Positions 21,109 to 32,830 of a DNA stretch of 64,000 bases are shown in pieces. This stretch comes from Parietaria judaica. Taxonomy: Eukaryota > Streptophyta > Magnoliopsida > Rosales > Urticaceae. The notes beneath the pieces were generated by a model that had not been told where the DNA came from, ran no database searches, and was given only the letters and a program-made list of their open reading frames with translations. The stretch lies in contig OX940869.1 of assembly GCA_954871525.1 (NCBI GenBank), positions 15,121,001-15,185,000 of the forward strand, written 5' to 3'. Position 1 is the first letter of the stretch. The number at the start of each line of letters is the position of its first letter. A program made the position numbers and the translations under genes.

Positions 21109-23635
21109 CTGTTGGGAATCGGTGCTCCGAATCCACGTATTTATCACGATATTAAGTCGTCAATCTGCCCAGGTAAAATTTAATAAATACTTAAAGGGGA
21201 AATCTTGTTATCCCGTACAACGGATCGACAATCGGATAACCACGATTACAAGATATGATAAATTATTAGCAATTTAATTTTCATAATTAATTATTGATAA
21301 TCTAGTCTATAGGAAATAAATAAAGTGGTAAATAAAGGTTTGAATTTATTGACCCAATGCATAAGGCCGTACCTCAAATATGACGGCTGCGCGTTATTAA
21401 TTGGGCATTGCTCCGCCGATGCTGAGGGAAACTCCCGTGATCTTCTGGGATATTCTCCTGGATTTCTCGTACCGAAGCATGAGCTTCGTTGGCAGGACTC
21501 TGTCGCAAAACTTTTACCTAAAAATTCTTTTAAATATATTTCGAAGAACAACGTCTCACTAAGCCGAACCAGAAAAGGGAGATCAGAAGCTAAAAAATTC
21601 ACACACTCTTAGACAGAGAGAGATCGAATTCTTTCTCTTGGGATGGGTGTGTGAAATGTGTAGTATGAGTCTCCTATTTATAGGCTCAAGCCGTAGCCAA
21701 TTTGGGAAACTTCCCTCCTATTTCAATTATCCAGGTTGAATCTAAAAGTATCAAATGGTTCAAATTAACTAGGGATTTAACTAAATAAGGAAGACTTGAA
21801 AAAATCAATTAACCAATCATCTACTTATATAGAAGAATTCGAAATCATATATGTATATATATATATATATATATGTTAATTCAAAAATCAATGCCTAGAT
21901 CCAATGGTTGAAATTAATTCCATAACCAATCTAATGGACCATATTGATTTATGATAAAGTTAAATTTCCAAGCTTGGTCACCAAGCTACAATTCGATTTC
22001 CATCATAATAAATTCGAATTATATATGCCATATATGTATGTTAATTAATTTCCAATGCGACGGTAAGGATCAAATCCTAAACCGATCTAAATGATACAAT
22101 CAATTAAGCATTTTTTGAAAATCTAAACTTGGTCACCAAGTTATATTTGAATTAGAGTTCGTAATTAATTATCACAATCCAATGATTGAGATTAAATCTT
22201 GACCAATCCAATTGATATAATTCATTTTAGGGTTTTTCTCAAATACATAAATGTTGATGTGTAAATTCGTTCCGTATTAAAAACAAAAAAGTTACATTAA
22301 TTAAATTTACGGTCTAATAAATTTAGACTAAAGTATATAAATAAATAGAATTAACACGTTTTACTGAAAAAAGGGCTAGAAACGAGAAATTTCAAAATCA
22401 CAAACCGTTCGTCGAAATGACTTTGTTCCAAAAGCAAAGTTCCTTAAAATTAAATTTCCATCAACTTTCCGTTTGATGAAAAATCTAAATTCCACTTTCT
22501 TTTATCGGTTAAATTTTTTGTACCAAACTTTAGTACTTTTGTGATGTCAAAAATAAAACTTCTAAAATCTGACACACCTTAAATTTATGAATCCTGACAA
22601 ATGAGAAAATATATCGAATTTTTAAATCACGTACGTATCATCCATTTCGGAGCTATCCTGTGGACTATGGACCCGTATCACTTAAGCTCCAATGAACTGC
22701 TAGTTGTTCGTTAAACCTCGGTGTTATTCCACTTTAAACGCGAGGGTACACTCTTTAGTGATATAGTATATATTATTCCCTTTTATAGCAAGGTATCCAT
22801 TGATATAATCAAATTCAGGTTATTGATCTTTCACTTGATGATCACACACGAGTAGGCAATTTTTACCGTTTTGCCCCCCATTACATTTTCATCCTTAACT
22901 CAGTTGGTAATATTATGAGTAACCCAATTATGATTTTGATTCATAAGTTGTGCATGGGTACCTCTCACTTCTCACCAGCGATAATCAAAGGAATCATTTT
23001 GACTCTAAAGAGAGTTATGTGATATCTATGTCTATGACTAGGCTACCCTTACTTGTTGACTATCATGTTTCCAAAATAGCAGCATTAGGAACTACAATAA
23101 ATGTGTTCTTTAACAGTTAAATCAAAGAATAATCAAGTCACAGTCCAGGCTTGAGATCTTTCAGGACTTAGATCGAATATCTATTTGATCATCTACTAGT
23201 GATTTAACTCCAAGTTATCAGTGACGATCTTATATGATAACTTCCGGAGTTTAAGTCAGGTTCAGTCTAGTATGAAGCCGCTTCATACTTAATGCACTTC
23301 TAGTGAGTGTGACACGCACACTTAATCCATAATAGGATTTTAACACTTAGTCACATTAATGACTTTAACCGATTAATGGGCTCCCACCCAGTTAATCAAA
23401 GTCACGGACATTTTAAGTTCATTTATTATGATTATTAATTTTTCCTCACATTGACTCGGTTGTTATAACAATAGCATAATTGCATCCTTTATAAACTAAG
23501 GAACAAACATTCTATTTTACACAACCAGAAACTATAATAAGATTAATATAATAAGTATCATCTTTGATTCAACGACTAGTAAAAATCTTTTACATGTAGG
23601 ATAAAAATAGCTTGTCTAACGACACATGTCCAATA
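21109..23635 (-). mobile_element. Copia-type solo LTR, 2.5 kb
   Basis: On the + strand it runs TGTTGGGAATCGG to CATGTCCAATA. GATCC occurs on both sides (21104-21108 and 23636-23640), with one extra base at the left end, so the duplication is nearly clean. The TATA motif is on the - strand (about 21675-21685). It is of the same family as 3300-5568 and 28710-31965, and close in detail to the latter. An AT microsatellite lies at 21846-21875. No coding signal is seen; frames such as 21291-21602 are chance. Confidence 0.82.
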
Positions 23636-24577
23636 GATCCATCAGGGACCCGGGTCAAAACCCAACCCAGATTCGGGTCCTGACCCGACCAGGTTTGACC
23701 TAGGTCAAACCCAGGTCAACATTTGACCTGGGTCATTGGGCCGGGCCTCCCCAAGGCCCAGAACTGTTCTGGGCCATCCAAGGGAGGCCTACGGGTTGGG
23801 AACTGTTCCCAGCCCTTGCTGACGCCGTGGGGCTGCCCACGGGCAGCCCGTGCGATCACGGGTCTCACCTTGCTCGCTTCCCGGACCCGTAAGTTAATTT
23901 TAATTTTAATTTTTTTTTATCAAGTTTTAATTTATTAAAATTAATAGGGTTATTGAAAATCTAACACAAAATTTAGTAAATCCGATTTACATTTTCTAGG
24001 TGGACGTACAATTTTTTTTTTTATTTAGTCATGATTCTAATATTACATGTTTCAAACTCACATTAATTTCTAAAAGAATTTAGGAATTAATAATTAGAAT
24101 TATGTGAAGTATTTTTCTTGCATTTCTATCTAAATTAGCTAATCAAAATTTAAAATGCTAAATCTAATTTCTACTTGTTAGAAAGTATAGTTAATTAAAT
24201 GTTTAAGGGTGATAAATAATTATTTATTCTGAAATAATTATATTGAATAATTTTATTAAAAACAAGATTCAATTATATTAGATGTTAGAAGTTATATTGG
24301 AGACTAAGTGAGAAAATCGGTTAGAAGTTAAAAACATGTTCTTAATCTAGATGTTAGTAATTATATTAGATATAATTACAACCGTTGTTTTAATCGTGTG
24401 TTCTTACATTATTAGAATTGATGAGAGTTACTTTTCTAATCAATTTAATTTTGAAATATTATTAAAGTCGTAATAGTATTAATGCATCGTTATGATAATT
24501 TATAATTATGCATGTTTATAATTGAATTAATATTGTGCTCATTAAGTTTTCATTTATATTTTTTTAGAAAATATATC
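23636..24577 (+). other. Outer copia leader, last part before gag
   Basis: First about 120 bp of degenerate palindromic words (GACCCGGGTC, GACCTAGGTC, GACCTGGGTC), then GC-rich and finally AT-rich leader up to the gag start at 24578. No gene is seen. Confidence 0.6.
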
Positions 24578-25818
24578 ATGTCTAACAACTCTCTAAGATC
24601 GATCCTTGAAAAGGAGAACATCTTGAATGGGAAGAATTTCTCAAAATGGCAAAGACGCCTCAAAGTAGTGCTCAGGCACGAAAAGAAAGAGTACATCGTG
24701 ATTCGTGACTGATGAACCTCCTGAGGAGCCACGTCAGGCCACTCCTACCCGTGCAGATAGGGATGCGTATAAGAACTATACCGAAGACGTTGCTGATGTC
24801 TCATGTCTCATGCTGGCCACCATGACATCAAATTTGATATAGAAGCATGAGCTTATGTCTACATGGGAAATGATTCAACATCTTAAAAAGATATATGAGA
24901 AAGAGGCTCGACACGCCCGATTCAAGATCATGAAAAACTTGCTCTAAGCAAGAATGACTGAAGGAATCAATGTAAGCAATCATGTCCTGAAAATGATCGT
25001 CTGGTCTGAAAGTCTGATTCGATTAGAGATCAAGATACCAGAGGACATTTACATCAATATCGTGTTGAACTCGCTCACTCACTCGTATAATCAGTTCATA
25101 CTGAATTATAACATGTCCTCAGAGACAAAGAGTCTGCACCAGCTCCATAACATGTTGGACGGCTGAAAGAAATGTTCCTAAAGCCAATGCTAAGACTATC
25201 ATGGCATTCACTGGTGTTCGTAAGCTATGAAACAAAAGATTGGAGCTACAAAAGATCATAAGTTCTATCACTGCAGGAAGCATGGGCACTAGAAAAGAAA
25301 CTGCCCAATGTATTTCGCAAAAGGAAAGAAGATGAACAAGAGTGGAGACTCCATCTCAGGTATAAATGTTATAAATGTTAATCTTACTCCATCTTCAGAC
25401 TGGGTATTAGATACGACATGTGGTACTCACCTTTTTATTGATGTGCAGAGTCTGTAGAGAAATAGGAAGCTGAGGAAAGGAGAGACCAACATGCGCGTGG
25501 CGAACAGAGCACCTGTTGTTGCCTGAAGTTCTAGGCAAAGTTGATCTCAACACTCCCAATGGATAATTTTAGAACTCAATGACTGCCATTTCGTACCTTC
25601 TATTACCAAGAACAAAATTTTAATTCCTGAATTAGATGTTTTAGGTTTTAATTTTACCATTTGAAACAAGCGTTTTTCAATTTTTAAAGATGGTATTCAT
25701 TATGAAATTGCTTATTTATCGAATGACTTATATTCTTTAAATGATTCTCATTATCACATCTATAACATTACACATAAAAGACATAGTCTGAATAAACCCA
25801 ACTTGGCTTATTTTGGCA
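24578..25818 (+). pseudogene. gag and start of pol of the outer copia, decayed
   Basis: The ATG at 24578 opens a typical plant copia Gag: a short Ser/Asn start, then Leu-Asn-Gly-Lys-Asn-Phe and Trp-Gln-Arg-Arg-Leu as in the UBN2-type capsid domain. A frame change near 24712, stops at about 24840 and 24945, and another at 25165 break it. Downstream a zinc-knuckle-like area, a protease-like stretch (around 25400-25440, Trp-Val-Leu-Asp-Thr-Thr-Cys-Gly-Thr) and the pre-integrase region (25560-25815) follow in copia order, in several frames. It ends abruptly at about 25818, just where the Trp-His of the pre-integrase motif occurs. Integrase, RT and RNase H of this element are not found on the + strand of the window. 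Confidence 0.8.
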
Positions 25819-26513
25819 TGGCGAGCTCTGGGGGCGTCGAATGCGCGAGCCGGGTACAACCAGAGGAGATGGGCGATTTCTAGAGAGAGAAACTAGATAG
25901 AAGATCTGGAGAAAGTTGTGTGAGAATGTGTAAAATGAGGAGGAGAATTGTCCCATTTATAGGTAAATGAGGTAACCACTTCTCCCTTAATTAGGGGAAT
26001 TAATGGAGTATATCCTTCCTTGGTAATCAAGGAAGAATACGCCTAAGGCCTTGCCACGGCGAGCTTGTTGCAGCACCTTGTCGTGGCGAGGGGCTCATCA
26101 GCTGCTACGTAGCTCATCTGTAGCGTATTGCGGGTGTCCGCGAGCTTATATATTGAGTCCGAGGGAATCTAGAGGACTTCTCGATGACTTTTGTAAGCTC
26201 CGATCTCCTCGTCGTGAGCAATTATTGTGAGTTATTCCTTCGTCAACATTGATGGCGAGGGGGCTCCTCAAAGCGAGCGGGCTCCTCAGGGGACCTCGCT
26301 AGGAGGCTTTGCCAGGGGACCTCACCAGGAGGCTCGTCGGTAGACCTCGCCAAGAGGTGCCTTTTCGATCAAGGGCTTTGTCTTCTTCGTCTTTATAGTT
26401 CCGGGCCTTGCCAAATGCATTGGGTCTTGGGCCTATGGTCTTTGACTTCGTCAGTGGACTTTGACTTTCGCCAATGGGGCCCAATTTTTATATGTCTTAA
26501 AAAATGCATATAA
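25819..26513 (-). mobile_element. 3' LTR (or its remnant) of a - strand Tat-like element
   Basis: Read on the - strand, the LTR starts TGTTATATGC at 26513, directly after a polypurine tract. A TATA motif (CTATAAATGG) lies at about 25950-25962 on the - strand and is followed by a pyrimidine-rich transcript start. The U3 contains imperfect 24-27 bp repeats of the form GGACCTCGCTAGGAGGCT (26262-26360). The left border at 25819 is approximate, because copia sequence adjoins it without a readable target duplication. Confidence 0.65.
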
Positions 26514-26530
26514 CATTAACCCCTAGTTTC
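26514..26530 (-). promoter_or_regulatory. Polypurine tract of the - strand Tat-like element
   Basis: GGAAACTAGGGGTTAA on the - strand, before the LTR start. It is of the same type as AAAACTGGGGGGTTAA before the 3' LTR of the complete Tat element at 56574-56591. Confidence 0.72.
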
Positions 26531-27370
26531 CTGGGTAATTTTATTGTGCGAGAAACTTTATTTTTAAAACTTAAGGTAACTTGTGTTATTTGGCGAGGGT
26601 CCGGGTTGTCAGAGATACTAGTCTCCTCTCCGTCCTCCGAAAGAACTGCAAATTTTCTATAACTAGGTTTCGTAAAAAATAATTTCGTAAAGTGCTTGTA
26701 ATATAAGCTTGAAATAATTCAAAAATATTCGAGGAGATTTGTAAAAATGATTTAATAAATCCAAGATCAGTTTTTTTATGATTTTATTTGATTTTTGGAC
26801 TTCTGGAGGTTTCTTGAGGTTCACAGGCATACTTTGTGAAATTAAAGCCTTATATATTAATTTTGAACTCCCAAAATAAATTTATAAATAAATAAATAAA
26901 ATTAAGTGACAGAATAAATGAGAAAGTAAATAATTACTTTGGAAAATTATAACTACGCATTAATTTTAAGCGTTAAAAAGTTCCTTTTTTTATATAAAAA
27001 AAAAGTTCCTTAATTAATGCGCAATTTTAATGCAATATAAAACCATAAATTGATAAATCATGAAACCTTGGCAAATAATTTTAATTTGATTTTCATGGTT
27101 GGAAATAAAAAATGAAACTTTATAAAGTTCCAAAGTTTAATTTCCAAGGCTTTTTTTAATAACCTTTGAAAATAGATTTTTTCACTAAAAAAACGTATAT
27201 AAACTCATTTTTAATCGTTTTTGCTCATTAAAAAAGTAAAAATTAGCTTTGTGGGCCTAGTTTATGCGATTTTAGAGCTGATGTGGGTTTAATAATTTCG
27301 AAAATAATGAGAGAAAAATGAAATTAGGGTAAAATATTACCTCATAAATACCTTTTAGGGCTTTAGGCAT
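26531..27370. other. AT-rich 3' region of the - strand Tat-like element
   Basis: No frames of interest. Contains AT-rich tracts and a short duplicated TTAAAAAGTTCC-like word near 26975-27012. I see nothing else. Confidence 0.5.
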
Positions 27371-27371
27371 T

Positions 27372-28542
27372 TTGCTCTCTCTTCCTCCATCTCCAATTCT
27401 CGATTCGCTCCTCTCCGGCAAGCCTGACGGCTGCATTTCCATAGCTTGCGGTGGTGATGAGATTTCCAATGAGCTTGGCGGTGAATTATCCGTTGATGAT
27501 ATCCTTTTGTCCGGTATGCTCTCCATTTTACCAGACTTTCTTTTTGCGGACTTGGATGGAATTTCGGCTACCATTGCCGGTGTTTCGGCGACCTTGGACG
27601 ATTAGATGTTGAAGTTTGGAGGATATCTTCAATGTAGGTGATGGCACGGGAATCCAATTCCCGGTGGGCGTCGTGAAGGAGGCTGAGCTTGACTGTAGCG
27701 TGGGCGAGCCTTTGGCGATCGACGTGGCTTCCGGTGAATGTACGGTTAGCTTCATGGTGTGTCGGGTGGCAGAGGTGGCTGACGAAGGTGATTCATCGGC
27801 GTCTAGGCTTGTCTCGGCGATCGACATGGCGAGCGATGGAGGCGCGATGGGAGCGCACGCGTTGTGGCTCCTTGACGCTCGGCGTGGCCCGCGGCGGAGC
27901 TGACGGACTTGAGGGTGCCATTTTGACACTGTCTTGCACGCTGGAATATGGCAGGGCTGTGCCTGGTGCGTCGGGGATCGGGCACGGGCTCAGCCGTGGC
28001 GTGGGCTCGTCGGCGTTCGGTGTGGGTGCTCTTCTTAAGGTGAACCGCGGTTCCATTGGCGCTCCGGCGAGTGACTTGGCAGTGACGGTATTGAATTCAG
28101 TGGTGGTGATTTTTTCTTGAACTCCGGTGATAGACTTTTGGCGATTGGGCCACCAAAAGTGGTATTTGAGCCTGAGTTCGACGGGAAATTTGATTTTGAA
28201 AGCTTCAAGACTCCGATTGATAATCCAATTTTTGTGTTGGATTCGTCGGGACCAGAACTATCTCATGCTGAGGGAATCAAAGGCCCTAGGTCAAGCATAT
28301 CAGTCACCGGGCCAGGTAAGGATCTCTCGGTGATGATTCGTCTTGCTTTATCTGCTTCAAATGAGAGTGCTTTGTCTGCGTGTGGTAGATCATCTGGCGA
28401 GCCTGGCTTTGAGCCTTTGTTCCTTGATGAGGCTTCTAACGTGGAGTTTGCTGATGACGATGCGCCTGATGTCATCGAGAAGCAGGGTGCAGGCGAGGAC
28501 ATTGTAAATGAAGCGCCCGTTGATGAGGACGAACATTCATGA
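27372..28542 (+). pseudogene. GC-rich frames, possible antisense gene of the - strand Tat-like element
   Basis: Unlike the AT-rich flanks, this block is GC-rich and carries overlapping + frames (27372-27605, 27616-27903, 27689-28120, 28117-28542). The last encodes about 141 residues rich in Asp, Glu and Ser with an acidic end. The block lies between the 3' LTR and the truncated pol side of a - strand element and reads in the opposite direction. This is the same place and relative direction as the antisense gene of the complete Tat element at 53206-56294. I recognise no domain. It could be one spliced gene or unrelated low-complexity sequence. Confidence 0.35.
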
Positions 28543-28686
28543 AAGGGCCTTGCCATCGTGGTATTTGCCGCAGGCGAGGGTCCTCCTACTGATGAGACGC
28601 CTGTTGATGAGGACGGACCTGCATGAAAGGGCCTTGCCATCGTGGTCTTTGCCGCTGGCGAGGGTCCTCCTACTGATGAGACGCCC
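28519..28686. repeat. Two tandem copies of an 84-bp unit
   Basis: Starting at GTTGATGAGGACG, the unit 28519-28602 is repeated at 28603-28686 with few changes. 84 is a multiple of three and the unit reads as acidic peptide in the frame of the upstream ORF, but each copy carries an in-frame TGA. Confidence 0.88.
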
Positions 28687-28709
28687 AGAGAGCGTCGATA
28701 TGGACTTGT

Positions 28710-31700
28710 TGTTGGGATGTTCATTATGTTTCCCGATAATATTATCACGATTTATGCCGTCGCACCGTCCAGGTAACATTTAAAAATATTTATAGCGGAA
28801 ACTTGTTAACCGTTCAACGGTTCGAACATAAAATAATAACCAAAATCAAGATCTGATAAATGATTAGCAATTTCACTTTTCATAAATTCATTATTAATAA
28901 TCTAGTCTATAGGAAATAAATAAAACTGTAAATAAAAGTTTGCATTTATTGACCCAATGCATAAGGCCGTACCTCAGGTGATGACGATTCCAGCTGTGCA
29001 CACTGAAATGGGCAGGACTTCGCCGATGTTGAGAGAAACTCCCGTGATCTTCCGCGATATTCTCCTGGACTCCTCGTACCGAAGCGTCGGATTTGCCGGC
29101 AGGACTTTGTCGTAAAACTTTAACTGAAGGTTCTTTTAAAGCTTCCGGAGAACAACGTCTCAGTAAGCCAAACCATAAAAGAGAGATCAGAAGCTAAGAA
29201 AATTTGCAGACACTAGAGAGAGATAAATCGAATTCTTACTCTGGGGAGAGGTGTGTGAAATGTGTAGAATGAGTCTTCTACTTATAGGCTCAAGGAAAAA
29301 ACAATTAGGGAAGTTTCCCTCCCTAATTTTGAATTCTATAATGGGCAAATATAATTAATTACTCCAAACCAATGGCCAAGATTAAATCACCAATGATCCA
29401 ATGGTTCTAATTAATTAGGGATTTACCAAAATAGGGAAACCATGAATAAATCAAGCGTAAACTGCGGCTAATGTACCCAATGTTTGATCTTCTGCGGATT
29501 ATGTACTCAATGTTTATTTTCGGCGGCTAATGTACCCAATGTTTGATCCGTTAGATATTTTCGTGTTTTCCGCCACTTGACCGTTAGAGAGTTATCCTCC
29601 TCTATATGTACACTTTTTGTATTTTTGACATAACTCACTCATTTTTTGTCCAAATTTTATGCATGACCTATGGTTGGAAATATAAGAGATAGATCTACAA
29701 CTTTTGTGTTTTAAGTTTTGTAAAATAAGTTTTATAAAAATACGAAATTTTAAATACAACGTAAAACTGGACATTAGTTTAATGCAAAATATTTGTTTCG
29801 AGCAAATTTTAATATACTTAATAACTTTTTATGATGAAACGTAAAACTAAAAAGTTGTAGATAAACTTTTTATCTTTCCAACGAGTGTTTATTTATAAAT
29901 TTTGGACAAAAAATGAGTGAGTTATGCCAAAAATATGAAAGATTATTTCGCATCACATCTTTCATATTTTTGGCATAACTCACTCATTTTTTGTCTAAAA
30001 TTTATAAATAAATACCAGTTAGAAAGATAAAATATTTATCTACAACTTTTTAGTTTACGTTTCATCATAAAAAGTCATTAAGTATATTAAAATTTGCTCA
30101 AAACAAATATTTTGCATTAAACTAATGTCCAGTTTTACGTTGTATTTGAAATTTCGTATTTTTCTAAAACTAATTTTACAAAACTTAAAACACTAAAGTT
30201 GTAAATATATCTCTTATCTTTACAACCATAGGTTGTGCATAAAATTTGGACAAAAAATGAGTGAGTTATGTCAAAAATACGAAACGTGTGCATATAGAGG
30301 AGGATAACTCTCTAACGGTCAAGTGACGGAAAACACGAAAATATCTAACGGATCAAACATTGGGTACATTAGCCACCAAAAATAAACATTGGGTACATAA
30401 TCCTCAGAAGATCAAACATTAGGTACTTTAGCCGCAATTTACCCATAAATCAATTATCCAATCACTTCCTTATATAAGAGAATTCGAATACCCTATGTAC
30501 TCATATGGAAAATTCAAAATCAATAAGCTAGATACAATGGTTGGAATTAATTCCATAACCAATCTAATTGACCATATTGATTTAGGACAAAGTCAACACT
30601 CCAAGCTTGATTACCAAGCAATAGAATTCGACATTCCTTTATAAAAAATTCGAATTATGCATTCCATATATACATGTTAATTAATTTCCAATCCAATAGT
30701 TAAGATTAAATCCTAAACCAATCCAATGGATATAATTAATCAACCAATTTCTGAATTTCATGCTTGGTCACCAAGTCATTTTCGAACAAGGGTTTCCAAA
30801 TTAATTATCATGATCCAACGGTTAAGATTAAATCTTGACCGATCTAATGAACCAAATTAATTCTAAGGCTTTTTACTAATACCTAAACTTAGGCATTTAT
30901 GCCACAAATTTAGAAAGTCCAACTCCAAGTAAATTCGTGTAAGTCCAACTCACACATTTACTTGGGCCGCATTATTTCTACATATTCATATATATACCAA
31001 ATGTATATTTTATTTTAATAATATAAGTCTATTAATTATTAATAAGGATATTAGTAATTAAATTTAAAAAATTAAACTATATTATTATCCACTGATCTCA
31101 ATATCACACATTAAATGTTGTAGTGCAATACCACCGTTTAAATTCGTGACATGTGATTGAATTTCATATATTTACGAAAACGATCGTAAACTTAGAAATT
31201 CTCCAAATCACAAACCGTACGTCGAAACGACTCAGTTCCAAAAGCAAAGTTTTTTAGAATTTAATTTCCAACAACTTTCCGGTTGCTGAAAATTCCAAAT
31301 TTAACTTTCTTTTATCAGTTAAATTTCCAGTACCAAACTTTGGTACTTTTGCCACGTCAAAAAATAAAACTTCCAAAATCTGATAAAACATGTAGAATGG
31401 TACTTTAGTTTTATGAATCCTGACAAATGATAAAACATGTCAAATGTTTAAATCACGTAGGTATCATCCGTTCCGGAGATATCCTTGGGACCATGGACCC
31501 GTATCATTAAAGCTCCAACAAACTGCTAGTGGTTCGTCAAACATCGGTGTTATTCCACTATAAACCCGAGGCTACACTCTATAGTGATATAGAATATATT
31601 ATTCCCTTTATAGCAAGGTGTCAATAGATACAATCGGATTCGGGTTATTGATCTTTCACTTGATGATCCACACACGAGCATGTAGTTTCAACCGTTTTGC

Positions 31701-31965
31701 CTCTCACTGCATTTTCATCCTCAAATCCGTTAGTAATATTGTGAGTAACCCACTTATGGTTTTGATTCATAAGTTGCGCACGGGTACCTCTCACTTCTCA
31801 CTATTAACAATCAAGGGAATCATCTTGACGAAGAGAACTATGTGATGTCTGTTTCTATAACAAGCTACCCTTATCTGTTTACTATCATGTTCCCAATATA
31901 GCAGCATTGAGAACGACAGTAAATGTGTTCTTTAACAGTTAAATCAAAGTACAATCATGTCAATA
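28710..31965 (-). mobile_element. Copia LTR of the solo-LTR family, truncated, carrying a foldback MULE
   Basis: Starts TGTTGGGATG at 28710 and follows 21110 onward with clear similarity in order, including the - strand TATA region (about 29278-29292) and the block near 31440-31940. The U3 start (its right end here) is missing: similarity stops at about 31965 where RT sequence of a - strand copia begins. Because LTR and RT share the - orientation and the 3' LTR of such an element would lie on the left, I infer one copia element with a deletion from RNase H into U3. The foldback MULE occupies 29455-30444. Confidence 0.72.
29455..30444. mobile_element. Foldback MULE-type MITE, 990 bp
   Basis: Nearly the whole element is one inverted repeat with the centre at about 29950. 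The ends are GCGTAAACTGCGGCTAA and, reversed, GGGTAAATTGCGGCTAA. The flanking 9-bp duplication ATAAATCAA is perfect (29446-29454 and 30445-30453). Each end starts with three direct copies of a CGGCTAATGTACCCAATGTT word. No coding capacity is seen; the ORF at 29592-29774 is a product of the repeat. Confidence 0.93.
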
Positions 31966-32830
31966 CTGTATCCTAGTGGATTCAGTTCTGATCGTGAAAA
32001 CAGTAACATATAGTCTCTCGTTCTCCGAAGATACTTGAGAATGTTCTTCACTGCTGTTCAGTGAGCCATACCAGGGTTGGATTGGTATGTTCTAACAATT
32101 TCCACAGCATAACAAATGTCTGGCCTAGTACACTGTATAGCGTACATAAGACTTTCCACTGTTGAAGCATAGGGTATGCGCCTCATCGCGTCTTGCTCTT
32201 CCGGAGAAGTTGGGCACTATTTCCTATTAAGGAATACTCCATGTCTGGTTGGTAAATTACCTCCCTTGGAGTTTACCATTGCAAAACGATCAAGCACCTT
32301 ATCAATGTCAGCTGCTTGTGATAAGGCCATAAGCATGTTGTTTCGATCCCTAAAGATACGGATCCCAAGAACATAGTTGGCTTCTCCCATATCCTTCATT
32401 TGGAATTGCGTAGCTAACCACACTTTCACGTCCGATAACTTCTTTACACTATTACCAATGAGAAGAATATCGTCAACGTATAGAACAAGGAAAATCTCCA
32501 CGGTATCATCATTGAGTTTATACATGCAAGCCTTAGTGATGTTTTACACGAATCCATAGGTCTTGATGGTCTCATCAAACCTTAGATTCCAGGATCTGGA
32601 AGCTTGCTTCAACCCATAAATGGACTTGAGTAATCTGTAAACCTTCCCTTTTTGACCCTTCTGCACGAACCTTCTGGTAGTACCGTATAGATGTTCTCGT
32701 TAATGTACCCATTCAGGAAGCGGTTTTGACTTCTATCTGCCAAATCTCATAGTTGAGACTTTAGGCTATGGTTAGAATGGACTTTACTGACAAGAGATAA
32801 AGTTTCCACATACACCAAGTATGTACAAAC
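31966..32830 (-). pseudogene. Copia reverse transcriptase and RNase H fragment
   Basis: On the - strand the best frame (32217-32525) reads Leu-Val-Leu-Tyr-Val-Asp-Asp-Ile-Leu-Leu-Ile-Gly, the intact copia YVDD box, followed by the Met-Lys-Asp-Met-Gly-Glu-Ala block. Upstream (32526-32800) the Glu-Ile-Trp-Gln, Tyr-Gly-Leu-Lys-Gln-Ala and Trp-Asn-Leu-Arg-Phe blocks occur in neighbouring frames with stops. Downstream (31990-32216) is the Arg-Pro-Asp-Ile and His-Trp-Thr-Ala-Val-Lys region that leads into RNase H. Frameshifts and stops make it a pseudogene, and both ends are cut. Confidence 0.85.
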
